Notes: generated by a model not told the origin, from the sequence alone. Shown: positions 8,119 through 15,272, counted from the first letter of the stretch. The stretch: 18,232 bases of DNA from JBEBSD01 sp040394475 (GCA_040394475.1 JBEBSD010000104.1:1-18232), one strand, 5' to 3'. Numbers and translations are program-made.

Positions 8119-8952
8119 CTACGGGTCTATTTTTTTATGCAATTCTTCCAGATCAGGGCGCACCTGATTGTGAACTACGTATACATAGGACAGCGTTTTA
8201 AAGTCCGTCGCCAGTTGTAAAGTTATCGTATAGGAGGTCTGGTTGCTGGGGGTCGAAATAGCGTTGACCGTCCCTACCATAACACCCGGCGGAAAAACAG
8301 CATTATAACCGGATGTAACCGCAGTGTCTCCGACAGAAACCGGTTTGTACCGCGATATATCGGTCAGCAGAATCTCGTTCGTATGTTTCCCGTCCCATTG
8401 TGCCGGCCCGATTTCATCGCTTCGCAACAATTGGGTAGACACCATAAACCGGCTATGCAAAATGGAAGTGACCACCGACATATGCTCCGAGCAGACCTGG
8501 ACTTTCCCTACAATTCCCGACGCCGAAATAACCCCCATCCCCGGCGCCAATCCATCGGCCGTTCCCTTGTCGATCGTCAGGTAATTATTGGCCTGATGCA
8601 GCTGCATATCCACCACTTTAGCGACAGTAAACCGGTAGCGCTGCGCAAAAGCCGAATCCGGGCGGTATTCGGCCGGAGCCTTTGCGGGCGACAATTGCTG
8701 CAGGTAAGTAATTTGCTCGTTAAGCTGCACATTTTCTTCGGCTAACCGCTTGTTAACATCCCGTAAGTGCAGGTATTCCCGGACCCCGTTTGAAAAACCC
8801 AGTATCCTGGCTACGTAAAAATTGGAAGTATTAAAATAAGTGGCGCCCCAATAGGAGTTGCTATGGATCAACAGGCGGAAGCAAAGTACTTCCAGCAGTA
8901 TAAAAACAATAAAACTTTTGTTTCTTGAGATAAACTCAACGAGTTGCAACAT
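8119..8952 (-). CDS. mreC: Rod shape-determining protein MreC
   Basis: A 277-residue bitopic inner-membrane protein whose periplasmic part organises the elongasome. A single membrane helix is at about 12-29. A coiled coil at about 60-87 (VNKRLAEENVQLNEQITYL) mediates dimerisation. Two beta domains follow, with the family's TIDKGTADGLAPGMGVI signature at 126-142 and GIVGKV at 146-151, then TSGYNAVFPPGVMVGTV at 213-229. The length is normal for Bacteroidota. It starts 26 bases after the mreB stop and is followed at 4 bases by mreD, so it belongs to the mreBCD operon and is presumably expressed from the mreB promoter. Confidence 0.96.
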   Translation of the reverse strand: MLQLVEFISRNKSFIVFILLEVLCFRLLIHSNSYWGATYFNTSNFYVARILGFSNGVREYLHLRDVNKRLAEENVQLNEQITYLQQLSPAKAPAEYRPDSAFAQRYRFTVAKVVDMQLHQANNYLTIDKGTADGLAPGMGVISASGIVGKVQVCSEHMSVVTSILHSRFMVSTQLLRSDEIGPAQWDGKHTNEILLTDISRYKPVSVGDTAVTSGYNAVFPPGVMVGTVNAISTPSNQTSYTITLQLATDFKTLSYVYVVHNQVRPDLEELHKKIDP

Positions 8953-8978
8953 GTAGTGGCAGGGTTCTCATGCCAGCA

Positions 8979-10004
8979 TCAGGTCATGAGCACCGGTTTA
9001 TACAATTCCAGGTTTTTCAATACTTCACCAGTACCCCGAACAACCGCTTTCAAAGGTTCTTCCGCCACATGAACGGGCAACTTCGTCTTGGCTGCGATTC
9101 GCTTGTTGAGGCCGTGTATCAGTGCTCCGCCTCCGGTCAGGTAGATCCCGTTTTTATAAATATCGGCAGACAATTCGGGCGGGGAGATTTCCAGCGCCTT
9201 CATAACGGCCTCTTCTATCTTGGAAATCGACTTATCCAGGGAGTAGGCGATTTCACTATACCCTACTTTAATCTCTTTGGGGATACCGGTCATTAAATCC
9301 CGTCCCCGGATTTCATAATCCGCAGGCGGATTCTCCAATTCCGAAAGCGCCGACCCGATCGCTACTTTTATCATTTCGGCCGAGCGCTCACCGATCAGGA
9401 GGTTGTGCTCGCGCCGCATGTAATCCACGATGTCCCGGGTAAATACGTCCCCGGCGATCCGTACTGACTGCTCACAAACGATACCTGACAAGGCAATCAC
9501 CGCAATTTCAGTAGTCCCTCCGCCAATATCCACAATCATGACCCCATTGGGTTGGGTGATATCAATCCCGATCCCGATAGCAGCTGCGATCGGCTCATGC
9601 ACCATGTAAACCTCCTTGGCGCCCGCATGGTCACAGGAATCTTTAACCGCCCGTTTTTCTACTTCCGTAATGCCGGAAGGAATGCACACAACCATCCGGT
9701 GGGAGGGCGTAAAGAAGCGGCTCCCCGAATCGATCATCTTAATCATCCCGCGGATCATCATTTCGGCTGCCGTAAAATCGGCGATCACCCCGTCCCGCAA
9801 CGGACGGATCGTTTTTATATTTTCATTGGTTTTTTCATGCATCTGCATCGCCTTATGCCCGATTGCCAGCATTTTCCCACTCATTTTATCAATAGCGATG
9901 ATCGAAGGTTCGTCCACCACGATGTCATCCTTATGGATGATCAGCGTATTGGCCGTCCCTAAGTCGATTGCAATATCACTCGTCAAAAAATCAAATAACC
10001 CCAT
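8979..10004 (-). CDS. mreB: Rod shape-determining protein MreB (bacterial actin)
   Basis: A 341-residue cytoskeletal ATPase that polymerises under the membrane and guides lateral wall synthesis. The actin-fold nucleotide site is complete: phosphate-1 loop at 11-20 (IAIDLGTANT), phosphate-2 at 156-166 (MIVDIGGGTTE) and the adenosine motif at 287-295 (IYLTGGGAL). The N-terminus MGLFDFLTSD is typical of the family. The start at 10004 is preferred over the longer frame beginning at 10070, because the latter would begin upstream of the clear promoter at 10046-10075 and would add 22 residues unlike MreB. It heads the mreBCD operon and is transcribed divergently from the GH3 gene across a 163-base intergenic region. 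Confidence 0.98.
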   Translation of the reverse strand: MGLFDFLTSDIAIDLGTANTLIIHKDDIVVDEPSIIAIDKMSGKMLAIGHKAMQMHEKTNENIKTIRPLRDGVIADFTAAEMMIRGMIKMIDSGSRFFTPSHRMVVCIPSGITEVEKRAVKDSCDHAGAKEVYMVHEPIAAAIGIGIDITQPNGVMIVDIGGGTTEIAVIALSGIVCEQSVRIAGDVFTRDIVDYMRREHNLLIGERSAEMIKVAIGSALSELENPPADYEIRGRDLMTGIPKEIKVGYSEIAYSLDKSISKIEEAVMKALEISPPELSADIYKNGIYLTGGGALIHGLNKRIAAKTKLPVHVAEEPLKAVVRGTGEVLKNLELYKPVLMT

Positions 10005-10045
10005 TGTATATTTATAATAATCGGTAAAGCCTGCCTTATGGTCTG

Positions 10046-10075
10046 CAAAAATAAAGATTATTGAGTACAATCAAA
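10046..10075 (-). promoter_or_regulatory. mreB promoter (Bacteroidota type)
   Basis: On the minus strand TATTTTTG (10046-10053) fits the -7 consensus TAnnTTTG exactly. TTTG (10072-10075) lies 18 bases upstream, matching the -33 element. The predicted transcript would begin near 10040, giving a leader of about 36 bases before the mreB start codon at 10004. This also supports that start. Confidence 0.7.
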
Positions 10076-10154
10076 TAGTAAAATTTTATTTAACCTTGCG
10101 ATTCAACGGGTTTTTAAGAAAGTCGTTTTTTTTACCGATTTGCTAAATACTGTT

Positions 10155-10162
10155 TACCTTTG
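10155..10162 (+). promoter_or_regulatory. -7 promoter element of the GH3-dxr operon
   Basis: TACCTTTG fits TAnnTTTG exactly and ends only five bases before the GH3 ATG at 10168, so the transcript would start at or next to the start codon (leaderless or nearly so). A related sequence, TAACCTTGCGATT at 10091-10103, differs from TACCTTTGCGATT (10155-10167) at two of 13 positions and may be a second, weaker start. A good -33 TTTG is not evident (TTTA at 10131-10134, 20 bases upstream). Confidence 0.6.
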
Positions 10163-10167
10163 CGATT

Positions 10168-11658
10168 ATGGGAATACGATCGGTTATAAGCCTTCCGCTG
10201 GCTCAATTTATAACACAACAAGAACGCAAATGGATAGGCGAACCGGCAAAGGCGCAGCAGCACTGGCTGGCTCAATTGCTAAAAAAAGGCAAATCCACAG
10301 CGTTTGGGAAAGCGCACCGGCTGGAGCAGGTACGCACGTATGAAGAGTTCCGGCAGGCGGTTCCGGTTCGGGATTATGAAGGCCTCCGGCCGTATATCGA
10401 CCGTATCCTCGCAGGGGAACAGCACGTCCTCTGGCCAGGAAAGCCCTTGTATTTTGCCAAGACATCGGGCACCACGTCGGGCACGAAATACATCCCGATT
10501 TCCACGGACTCGATTTCCAATCATATCGATTCGGCACGCAATGCCATCTTGTTTTACATCAATGAAACCCGGCGGTCCGGATTCCTCGACAGCGGGCTTA
10601 TCTTCTTGTCGGGCAGCCCTGTGCTTACGGAAAATGCCGGGATCAAAACCGGCCGTTTATCCGGAATTTCGAACCACCATGTTCCGGCCTATCTCCGCAG
10701 CAATCAGTTTCCTTCTTACGAAACGAATTGCATGGAAGACTGGGAAGACAAACTTGAGCGGATCATCGACGAAACCATCGACCAGCGGATGGGGCTTATT
10801 TCGGGCATCCCGCCCTGGGTACAGATGTATTTCGACCGGATCCTGGCGCGAACGGGCAAGCCTATTAAAGAGGTATTTCCCGACTTCTCCTTATTCATCT
10901 ATGGCGGCGTCAATTTCGAACCCTACCGGGCAAAACTCTTTGAGGCCATCGGGAAAAACGTGGCTTCCATCGAAACCTACCCGGCATCGGAAGGATTTAT
11001 CGCTTATCAGGACAGCCAGGAAGCTGAGGGCTTGCTCCTGATGCTGAACTCGGGCATTTTCTTTGAATTCATCCCCACTGAACATTACTTCGACGAAAAC
11101 CCCAAACGTGTTTCCATTGAAGCGGTAGAAGTAGGCAGGAATTATGCCGTGGTGATCAACAACAATGCCGGGCTATGGGGATATTCGCTCGGCGACACGG
11201 TGAAGTTTGTCTCCACCGATCCTTACCGGGTAGTGGTAACGGGAAGAATCAAACACTTCATCTCGGCATTCGGGGAACATGTTATCGGAGAGGAGGTAGA
11301 AAAGGCCATGCAGTATGCCATGGAACGGCACCCCGAAACGGTGGTTACCGAATTTACAGTTGCCCCGATGGTGGCTCCGGACCAGGGGCTCCCCTACCAT
11401 GAATGGCTGATCGAATTTGCCCGGCTTCCTGACGATATGGAGCGCTTCCGGATCGACCTGGATCACAAGCTGACGAAACTCAATACCTATTATGACGACC
11501 TGATCAAAGGCAATATCCTGCAAAAACTGGTCATCACGCCTTTGTCGCCGAATGCTTTTATCACGTATATGAGAAAACAGGGAAAACTGGGCGGACAAAA
11601 TAAGGTACCCCGGTTAGCGAACGACCGCACCATTGCTGAAGGTCTGATCTCCTTATGA
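10168..11658 (+). CDS. GH3 auxin-responsive promoter family protein (acyl-acid amido synthetase fold)
   Basis: A 496-residue cytosolic protein of the GH3 family, part of the adenylate-forming (ANL) superfamily. Plant members activate a carboxylate with ATP and join it to an amino acid. Many Bacteroidota carry one and its bacterial substrate is not established. The ATP-binding motif TSGTTSGTK is at 99-107. The later YPASEGF stretch (near 271-277) and the GLWGYSLGDTVKF region (near 334) are family motifs, and the C-terminal lid follows, so the enzyme looks complete. It is the first gene of a four-gene operon; its stop overlaps the dxr start by 4 bases (ATGA). The ATG lies five bases after a -7 element. 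A role connected to dxr or to the downstream dehydratase is suggested only by this coupling. Confidence 0.9.
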   Translation: MGIRSVISLPLAQFITQQERKWIGEPAKAQQHWLAQLLKKGKSTAFGKAHRLEQVRTYEEFRQAVPVRDYEGLRPYIDRILAGEQHVLWPGKPLYFAKTSGTTSGTKYIPISTDSISNHIDSARNAILFYINETRRSGFLDSGLIFLSGSPVLTENAGIKTGRLSGISNHHVPAYLRSNQFPSYETNCMEDWEDKLERIIDETIDQRMGLISGIPPWVQMYFDRILARTGKPIKEVFPDFSLFIYGGVNFEPYRAKLFEAIGKNVASIETYPASEGFIAYQDSQEAEGLLLMLNSGIFFEFIPTEHYFDENPKRVSIEAVEVGRNYAVVINNNAGLWGYSLGDTVKFVSTDPYRVVVTGRIKHFISAFGEHVIGEEVEKAMQYAMERHPETVVTEFTVAPMVAPDQGLPYHEWLIEFARLPDDMERFRIDLDHKLTKLNTYYDDLIKGNILQKLVITPLSPNAFITYMRKQGKLGGQNKVPRLANDRTIAEGLISL

Positions 11659-12839
11659 CAACGTCTATGCAACAAAAGAAAATAGCGATACTCGGCTCCA
11701 CCGGCTCCATTGGCACGCAGGCCCTCGACGTAATTGCCAGTCATCCCGACCGGTTCTCAGTTGAATTGCTGACAGCGCACCATAACGCCGGTCTCCTGAT
11801 CGAACAGGCTGCGCGGTTCAGACCCCGGGAGGTGGTCATCGGAAACCTGTCGTTGCTTGAGCAGGTCAAGGCGCAGTTGCTCCCGCTGGGTATCCGGGTC
11901 TACGGCGGGACCGCCTCGCTGGCCGAAGTGGTTGCCCAGTCAGATGTGGACCTGGTCCTTACGGCCCTGGTAGGCTATGCGGGCCTCCTCCCTACGTTGA
12001 AAGCCATGGAAACCGGGAAGCACATTGCCCTGGCCAACAAGGAAACGCTGGTGGTCGCGGGCGACTTGGTTACCCAGCTGGCCCGGGACAAAAACATTCC
12101 CCTCTACCCGGTTGATTCGGAACATTCGGCCATCTTCCAGTGCCTCACGGGAGAAGCGGCCAACCCCGTCGAAAAAATTATCTTAACCGCATCAGGCGGT
12201 CCGTTCAGGGGGAAAGACCGTGATTTCCTGGCCGCCGTCACACCGGCCCAGGCCTTGAAACACCCCAACTGGGCAATGGGCGCCAAAATCACAATCGATT
12301 CTGCGACCCTGATGAACAAGGGGCTGGAAGTAATCGAAGCCAGATGGCTGTTCGACCTGCAGCCGGCACAGATCGACGTGGTTGTCCACCCGCAAAGCAT
12401 CATACACTCCATGGTACAATTTGAGGACGGCAGTATCAAGGCCCAAATGGGATTGCCGGACATGCGTTTGCCGATCCAGTTTGCCCTTCACTATCCCGAG
12501 CGGCTGCCTTCCGCCTTCCCCCGGTTCGATTTTTCCGCGTTTCCGGCGCTCACCTTTGAGGCGCCCGACCGGGAAACGTTCCGAAACCTTTCGCTGGCCT
12601 ATGAAGCGCTTGAAAAAGGAGGAAATCTCCCCTGCATTCTCAATGCCGCCAATGAAATCGCCGTCGCGGCTTTCCTCGAAGGGAAATTGTCGTTCCTGGG
12701 AATTTCCGATCTGATCGAATATTGCATGCACCATATAAGTTTCATCGACCGTCCTTCGTTGGATGATTACATTGCCTCGGATAAAGAAACCAGGGAAATA
12801 GCCACTGAACAGCTCAAGTCAAAGATATGCCCGACCTAG
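11655..12839 (+). CDS. dxr: 1-deoxy-D-xylulose 5-phosphate reductoisomerase
   Basis: A 394-residue cytosolic enzyme that converts 1-deoxy-D-xylulose 5-phosphate to 2-C-methyl-D-erythritol 4-phosphate with NADPH, the committed step of the MEP isoprenoid pathway and the target of fosmidomycin. The NADPH-binding loop GSTGSIG is at 14-20. The metal ligands lie in PVDSEHSAIFQ (Asp154, Glu156) and in NKGLEVIEA (Glu225). The substrate loop is ASGGPF (179-184), followed by NWAMGAKITIDSATLMNKG. All are intact. It starts within the end of the GH3 gene (ATGA overlap); Met5 at 11667 is an alternative start. Its last 13 bases overlap the next gene. In many Bacteroidota dxr is followed by the rseP protease gene; here it is not. 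Confidence 0.97.
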   Translation: MTTSMQQKKIAILGSTGSIGTQALDVIASHPDRFSVELLTAHHNAGLLIEQAARFRPREVVIGNLSLLEQVKAQLLPLGIRVYGGTASLAEVVAQSDVDLVLTALVGYAGLLPTLKAMETGKHIALANKETLVVAGDLVTQLARDKNIPLYPVDSEHSAIFQCLTGEAANPVEKIILTASGGPFRGKDRDFLAAVTPAQALKHPNWAMGAKITIDSATLMNKGLEVIEARWLFDLQPAQIDVVVHPQSIIHSMVQFEDGSIKAQMGLPDMRLPIQFALHYPERLPSAFPRFDFSAFPALTFEAPDRETFRNLSLAYEALEKGGNLPCILNAANEIAVAAFLEGKLSFLGISDLIEYCMHHISFIDRPSLDDYIASDKETREIATEQLKSKICPT

Positions 12840-13282
12840 GTCTTTTGTCCAAATACCTCTCTGTAATCCTTGCGAGCACGCTCAAATACCTGGGAGGTAC
12901 TTTTACCGGTTTTGCGCTCGGTCTTCATTGGATCGAAACGGTGATTTTTTCCACGGTCGGGATGATGGTTACGATCTTGTTAACCAATTTTGCCGGGACG
13001 CTGATTCTGCAGCTGATCGGGCGTTTCCGCAAAAAACCGCAGCGTAAATTCACCCGTCTCAACCGGATTGCTATTAAAATCTGGAGTAAATTCGGGATCG
13101 CGGGTATCGCCTTTCTGACCCCCGCCCTCTTTACGCCGCCTCTTGGAGGTGCATTGATGGTGGCTTTCAGGGCCCCGAGAATTCCTGCTTTCACCTGGAT
13201 GCTGATAAGCGGTCTTGTCTGGGGTGTTATTTTCACCTTACTGGTTTATCAAATGAGTTTTATACGCGAGTGGTTTCATTAA
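12827..13282 (+). CDS. Uncharacterised small membrane protein, four predicted helices
   Basis: A 151-residue integral membrane protein with hydrophobic segments at about 9-31, 39-64, 89-113 and 121-142. A basic loop at 66-85 (rich in Arg and Lys) would be cytosolic by the positive-inside rule. Segment three holds a conspicuous FLTPALFTPPLGGAL stretch (96-110), a Pro/Gly-rich pattern reminiscent of small multidrug-export-like or DedA/VTT-like membrane proteins. I would not assign it to either. The start overlaps dxr by 13 bases and the stop abuts the next ATG (TAAATG), so it is almost certainly translated in a coupled operon. Its function is unknown; transport of a product or substrate of the neighbours is a guess. 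Confidence 0.8.
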   Translation: MPDLGLLSKYLSVILASTLKYLGGTFTGFALGLHWIETVIFSTVGMMVTILLTNFAGTLILQLIGRFRKKPQRKFTRLNRIAIKIWSKFGIAGIAFLTPALFTPPLGGALMVAFRAPRIPAFTWMLISGLVWGVIFTLLVYQMSFIREWFH

Positions 13283-14254
13283 ATGCCGCTGAATCCCATG
13301 CAAGTCACTCCCTTCCCCACCGCTGCCGGCATTGAGGCGGCCCACCGGCTGATTGCCCCCTATATTCACAGGACACCGGTATACACCAACCAAACGCTTA
13401 GCGTTATAGCCGGCGCCGAGCTCTTTTTTAAGACAGAAAATTTCCAGAAAATCGGGGCGTTCAAAGCCCGGGGGGCACTGAACGCAGTGCTCAGTCTCTC
13501 TGCAGCGGAGCGAAAACACGGGGTCGTTGCACATTCCTCCGGCAATCACGCCCAGGGTGTGGCGTATGCCGCGCAAACAGTCGGTATCCCGGCCTATCTG
13601 GTGATGCCCCATCAGTCGCCGCAGGTAAAAATTGCCGGGGTACGTGCTTATGGCGCCCAGGTTACCTTTTGTGAGAATACGGCGGAAGACCGCCAGCGGG
13701 CTGCCGATGAAATCGCTTTCCGCACCGGCGCATCCTTTATCCATCCTTTTAATAACGACCAGGTTATTACCGGCCAGGCAACCGCCGCACGGGAACTTAT
13801 CCGGCAAACCGATACGATGCTGGATTATATTCTTTGTCCGGTGGGCGGCGGCGGATTACTCAGCGGGACCGCCCTGTCGGCCGCGTATTTTTCACCCGGT
13901 ACCCGGGTTATAGGAGCGGAACCGGAAGGCGCCGCCGATGCCGTCTTATCGTTTCACGCCGGCAGTATCTGCAAAGCGCCCTATATCAATACCATCGCCG
14001 ATGGCTTACTGACGACTTTGGGTCCTAAAACCTTTGCCATTATCCGTCAGCATGTCTCGGATATCCTGACCGTTTCGGACGCCGAAATTATCAGTGCCAT
14101 GCGGCTGATCTGGGAACGGATGAAAATTATCGTGGAACCTTCCGGCGCCGTACCACTTGCCGTTGCGCTCAGATACAAGGAACGGTTTCAGGGTAAAAAA
14201 GTGGGCATTATCCTCACCGGCGGCAATGTCGACCTGGGGAAGCTGCCGTTTTAG
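13283..14254 (+). CDS. PLP-dependent threonine/serine dehydratase or serine racemase (fold-type II)
   Basis: A 323-residue cytosolic enzyme of the tryptophan-synthase-beta fold. Lys61 in FQKIGAFKARGA would bind pyridoxal phosphate, SSGNHAQG at 85-92 holds the substrate carboxylate, and VGGGGLLSG at 187-195 holds the cofactor phosphate. There is no C-terminal ACT regulatory domain, so it is the short catabolic/racemase type and not the Ile-inhibited biosynthetic enzyme. Glu213, Ala217 and Asp219 match the E-x3-A-x-D divalent cation site of eukaryotic serine racemases, so threonine/serine deamination and serine racemisation are both possible. The first ATG follows the upstream stop directly; Met6 is an alternative start. 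It is the last gene of the GH3-dxr operon and converges on csaA with a 30-base gap. Confidence 0.92.
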   Translation: MPLNPMQVTPFPTAAGIEAAHRLIAPYIHRTPVYTNQTLSVIAGAELFFKTENFQKIGAFKARGALNAVLSLSAAERKHGVVAHSSGNHAQGVAYAAQTVGIPAYLVMPHQSPQVKIAGVRAYGAQVTFCENTAEDRQRAADEIAFRTGASFIHPFNNDQVITGQATAARELIRQTDTMLDYILCPVGGGGLLSGTALSAAYFSPGTRVIGAEPEGAADAVLSFHAGSICKAPYINTIADGLLTTLGPKTFAIIRQHVSDILTVSDAEIISAMRLIWERMKIIVEPSGAVPLAVALRYKERFQGKKVGIILTGGNVDLGKLPF

Positions 14255-14284
14255 GCAGGGTTGCGGGCTGTCCAGCGGAAACCG

Positions 14285-14623
14285 CTAACACAACCGCTTT
14301 CCATTGGGTACTTTCCGTTCGGGGCTGCTCAGCACAATCGCGCCGTTTTCATCCTCCATCCCCGTTACCAGGCACTCCGAAATAAAATCGGCAATCTGTT
14401 TGGGCGGAAAATTCACCACGCAAATTACCTGGCGTCCGATCAGCGCTTCCCTGGTATAGAGCCCGGTGATCTGTGCACTGCTCTTTTTCACTCCGATCGG
14501 TTCGCCAAAATCAATCCATAGCTTGTAGGCCGGCTTCCGCGCTTTCTGAAAATCCTGCACCTCCAGGATCGTTCCTACCCGTAAATCTACTTTCTCAAAA
14601 TCGTTCCATTGTATCGGCTCCAT
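14285..14623 (-). CDS. csaA: CsaA-type tRNA-binding domain protein
   Basis: A 112-residue cytosolic OB-fold protein of the CsaA family, homologous to the tRNA-binding domains of Trbp111 and the MetRS C-terminus. Family members bind tRNA and have been credited with export-chaperone activity in Bacillus. The whole signature is present: KVDLRVGTI at 11-19, ARKPAYKLWIDFG at 28-40, KKSSAQIT at 46-53, GRQVICVVNFPPKQI at 63-77 and VPNGKRL near the end. The length is that of the family. The start at 14623 lies eight bases downstream of a strong intrinsic terminator that ends the preceding gene, and no separate promoter is visible in between, which leaves its expression unexplained. Confidence 0.93.
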   Translation of the reverse strand: MEPIQWNDFEKVDLRVGTILEVQDFQKARKPAYKLWIDFGEPIGVKKSSAQITGLYTREALIGRQVICVVNFPPKQIADFISECLVTGMEDENGAIVLSSPERKVPNGKRLC

Positions 14624-14630
14624 GTCCTGC

Positions 14631-14669
14631 TAAAAAAAGTTCCTCTTCCAATTTGATTGAAAGAGGAAC
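14631..14669 (-). terminator. Intrinsic terminator after the small secreted protein gene, just before csaA
   Basis: On the minus strand GTTCCTCTT (14661-14669) pairs with AAGAGGAAC (14639-14647). After one mismatch three more pairs close a 5-base loop. Seven T follow (14632-14638 on the plus strand are A). The stem lies 15 bases after the stop of the 14685-15086 gene, and the T-run ends eight bases before the csaA ATG. Confidence 0.82.
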
Positions 14670-14684
14670 AGTGATCCGCTGCCT

Positions 14685-15086
14685 TTAGTTCAAGGCTACC
14701 AGGGTCCGGGCAGGTACTTCTACGACGTGGGCAGTAGACAACCGGATATCTTTTACCATCCTTTCGTCACCGCTGGTCACCACCATCCGGTACGCACCGT
14801 CCGGGACACTGGCAAAATCGAATTGAATGCTGTGTATCCCCGCCTTCTTACCAAGCACATACCGTTGTAAAACTCTTCCCTTGTTATCATACAGTTTAAT
14901 CGAAACTGCCTTCCCCTCTTCCTTCTCCAGCATTAATTTCATTTTCAACGAATCTTTTACGCGATACATGCCCATTTTAAAGGATTCCTGCGGGAGCGGA
15001 ACTGCGGGAGGGGTTGCTGCCACACTTCCCGCCATCAACAACAAACAGCAAAAGCCGATACCGATTTTCCTCACAACTTTTCTCAT
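14685..15086 (-). CDS. Small secreted beta-rich protein of unknown function
   Basis: A 133-residue protein with a signal peptide (positive N-terminus, hydrophobic core 8-22, likely cleavage after VAA at about 24). The mature part is predicted to be beta strands: SIKLYDNKGRVLQRYVL (62-78), HSIQFDFASVPDGAYRMVV (85-103) and a closing strand. The VPDGAYRMVVTSGDERMVKDIRL pattern resembles the C-terminal beta-sandwich sorting domains of type IX secretion substrates and related small Bacteroidota proteins. A further 15 residues follow, and the protein has no separate cargo domain. I do not recognise it beyond that. It is a single-gene unit with its own terminator, divergent from the YbhB gene across 186 bases. 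No exact -7 element is visible upstream. Confidence 0.75.
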   Translation of the reverse strand: MRKVVRKIGIGFCCLLLMAGSVAATPPAVPLPQESFKMGMYRVKDSLKMKLMLEKEEGKAVSIKLYDNKGRVLQRYVLGKKAGIHSIQFDFASVPDGAYRMVVTSGDERMVKDIRLSTAHVVEVPARTLVALN

Positions 15087-15149
15087 AACATCACTGGTTA
15101 AATGGTTTACTTTGAATGGCTAATTTTCACTATAAAGAGGGTCAGGAAT

Positions 15150-15174
15150 ACCCGCATGTGACAAGTTTGCGGGT
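15150..15174. promoter_or_regulatory. Dyad between the secreted-protein and YbhB genes
   Basis: ACCCGCA (15150-15156) and TGCGGGT (15168-15174) are exact complements around 11 bases. The dyad sits in a divergent intergenic region, about 65 bases upstream of the secreted-protein start and 30 bases upstream of the YbhB -7 element. An operator shared by both genes is possible, and so is chance. Confidence 0.22.
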
Positions 15175-15201
15175 GAACGGACGATTTAATTGATAAACGG
15201 T

Positions 15202-15209
15202 TAAATTTG
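15202..15209 (+). promoter_or_regulatory. -7 promoter element for the YbhB-family gene
   Basis: TAAATTTG fits TAnnTTTG exactly and lies 63 bases upstream of the ATG at 15273. A matching -33 TTTG is not visible at the expected distance. The leader that would follow carries the hairpin at 15217-15246. Confidence 0.5.
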
Positions 15210-15216
15210 CCAACGG

Positions 15217-15246
15217 GCGCCGGAACTTCATAGCAAAACCCGGCGC
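15217..15246 (+). promoter_or_regulatory. Leader hairpin of the YbhB-family transcript
   Basis: GCGCCGG (15217-15223) pairs exactly with CCGGCGC (15240-15246) around a 16-base loop. It would lie at the extreme 5' end of the mRNA if the -7 element at 15202 is used. There is no T-run after it, so it is not a terminator; a role in mRNA stability is a plausible guess. Confidence 0.35.
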
Positions 15247-15272
15247 TATTCATTCATCAAAAGTTGTCAGTT

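Noticed and set aside
10005..10070. Longer MreB starting at 10070
   Set aside because: The extension runs through the promoter region upstream of the predicted transcript start, and MreB proteins begin with the MGLFDFLTSD-like sequence found at 10004.
14274..14286. AGCGG-AAA-CCGCT hairpin between the dehydratase and csaA stops
   Set aside because: The stem is only five pairs and no T-run follows on either strand, so it is not a convincing terminator for the two convergent genes.
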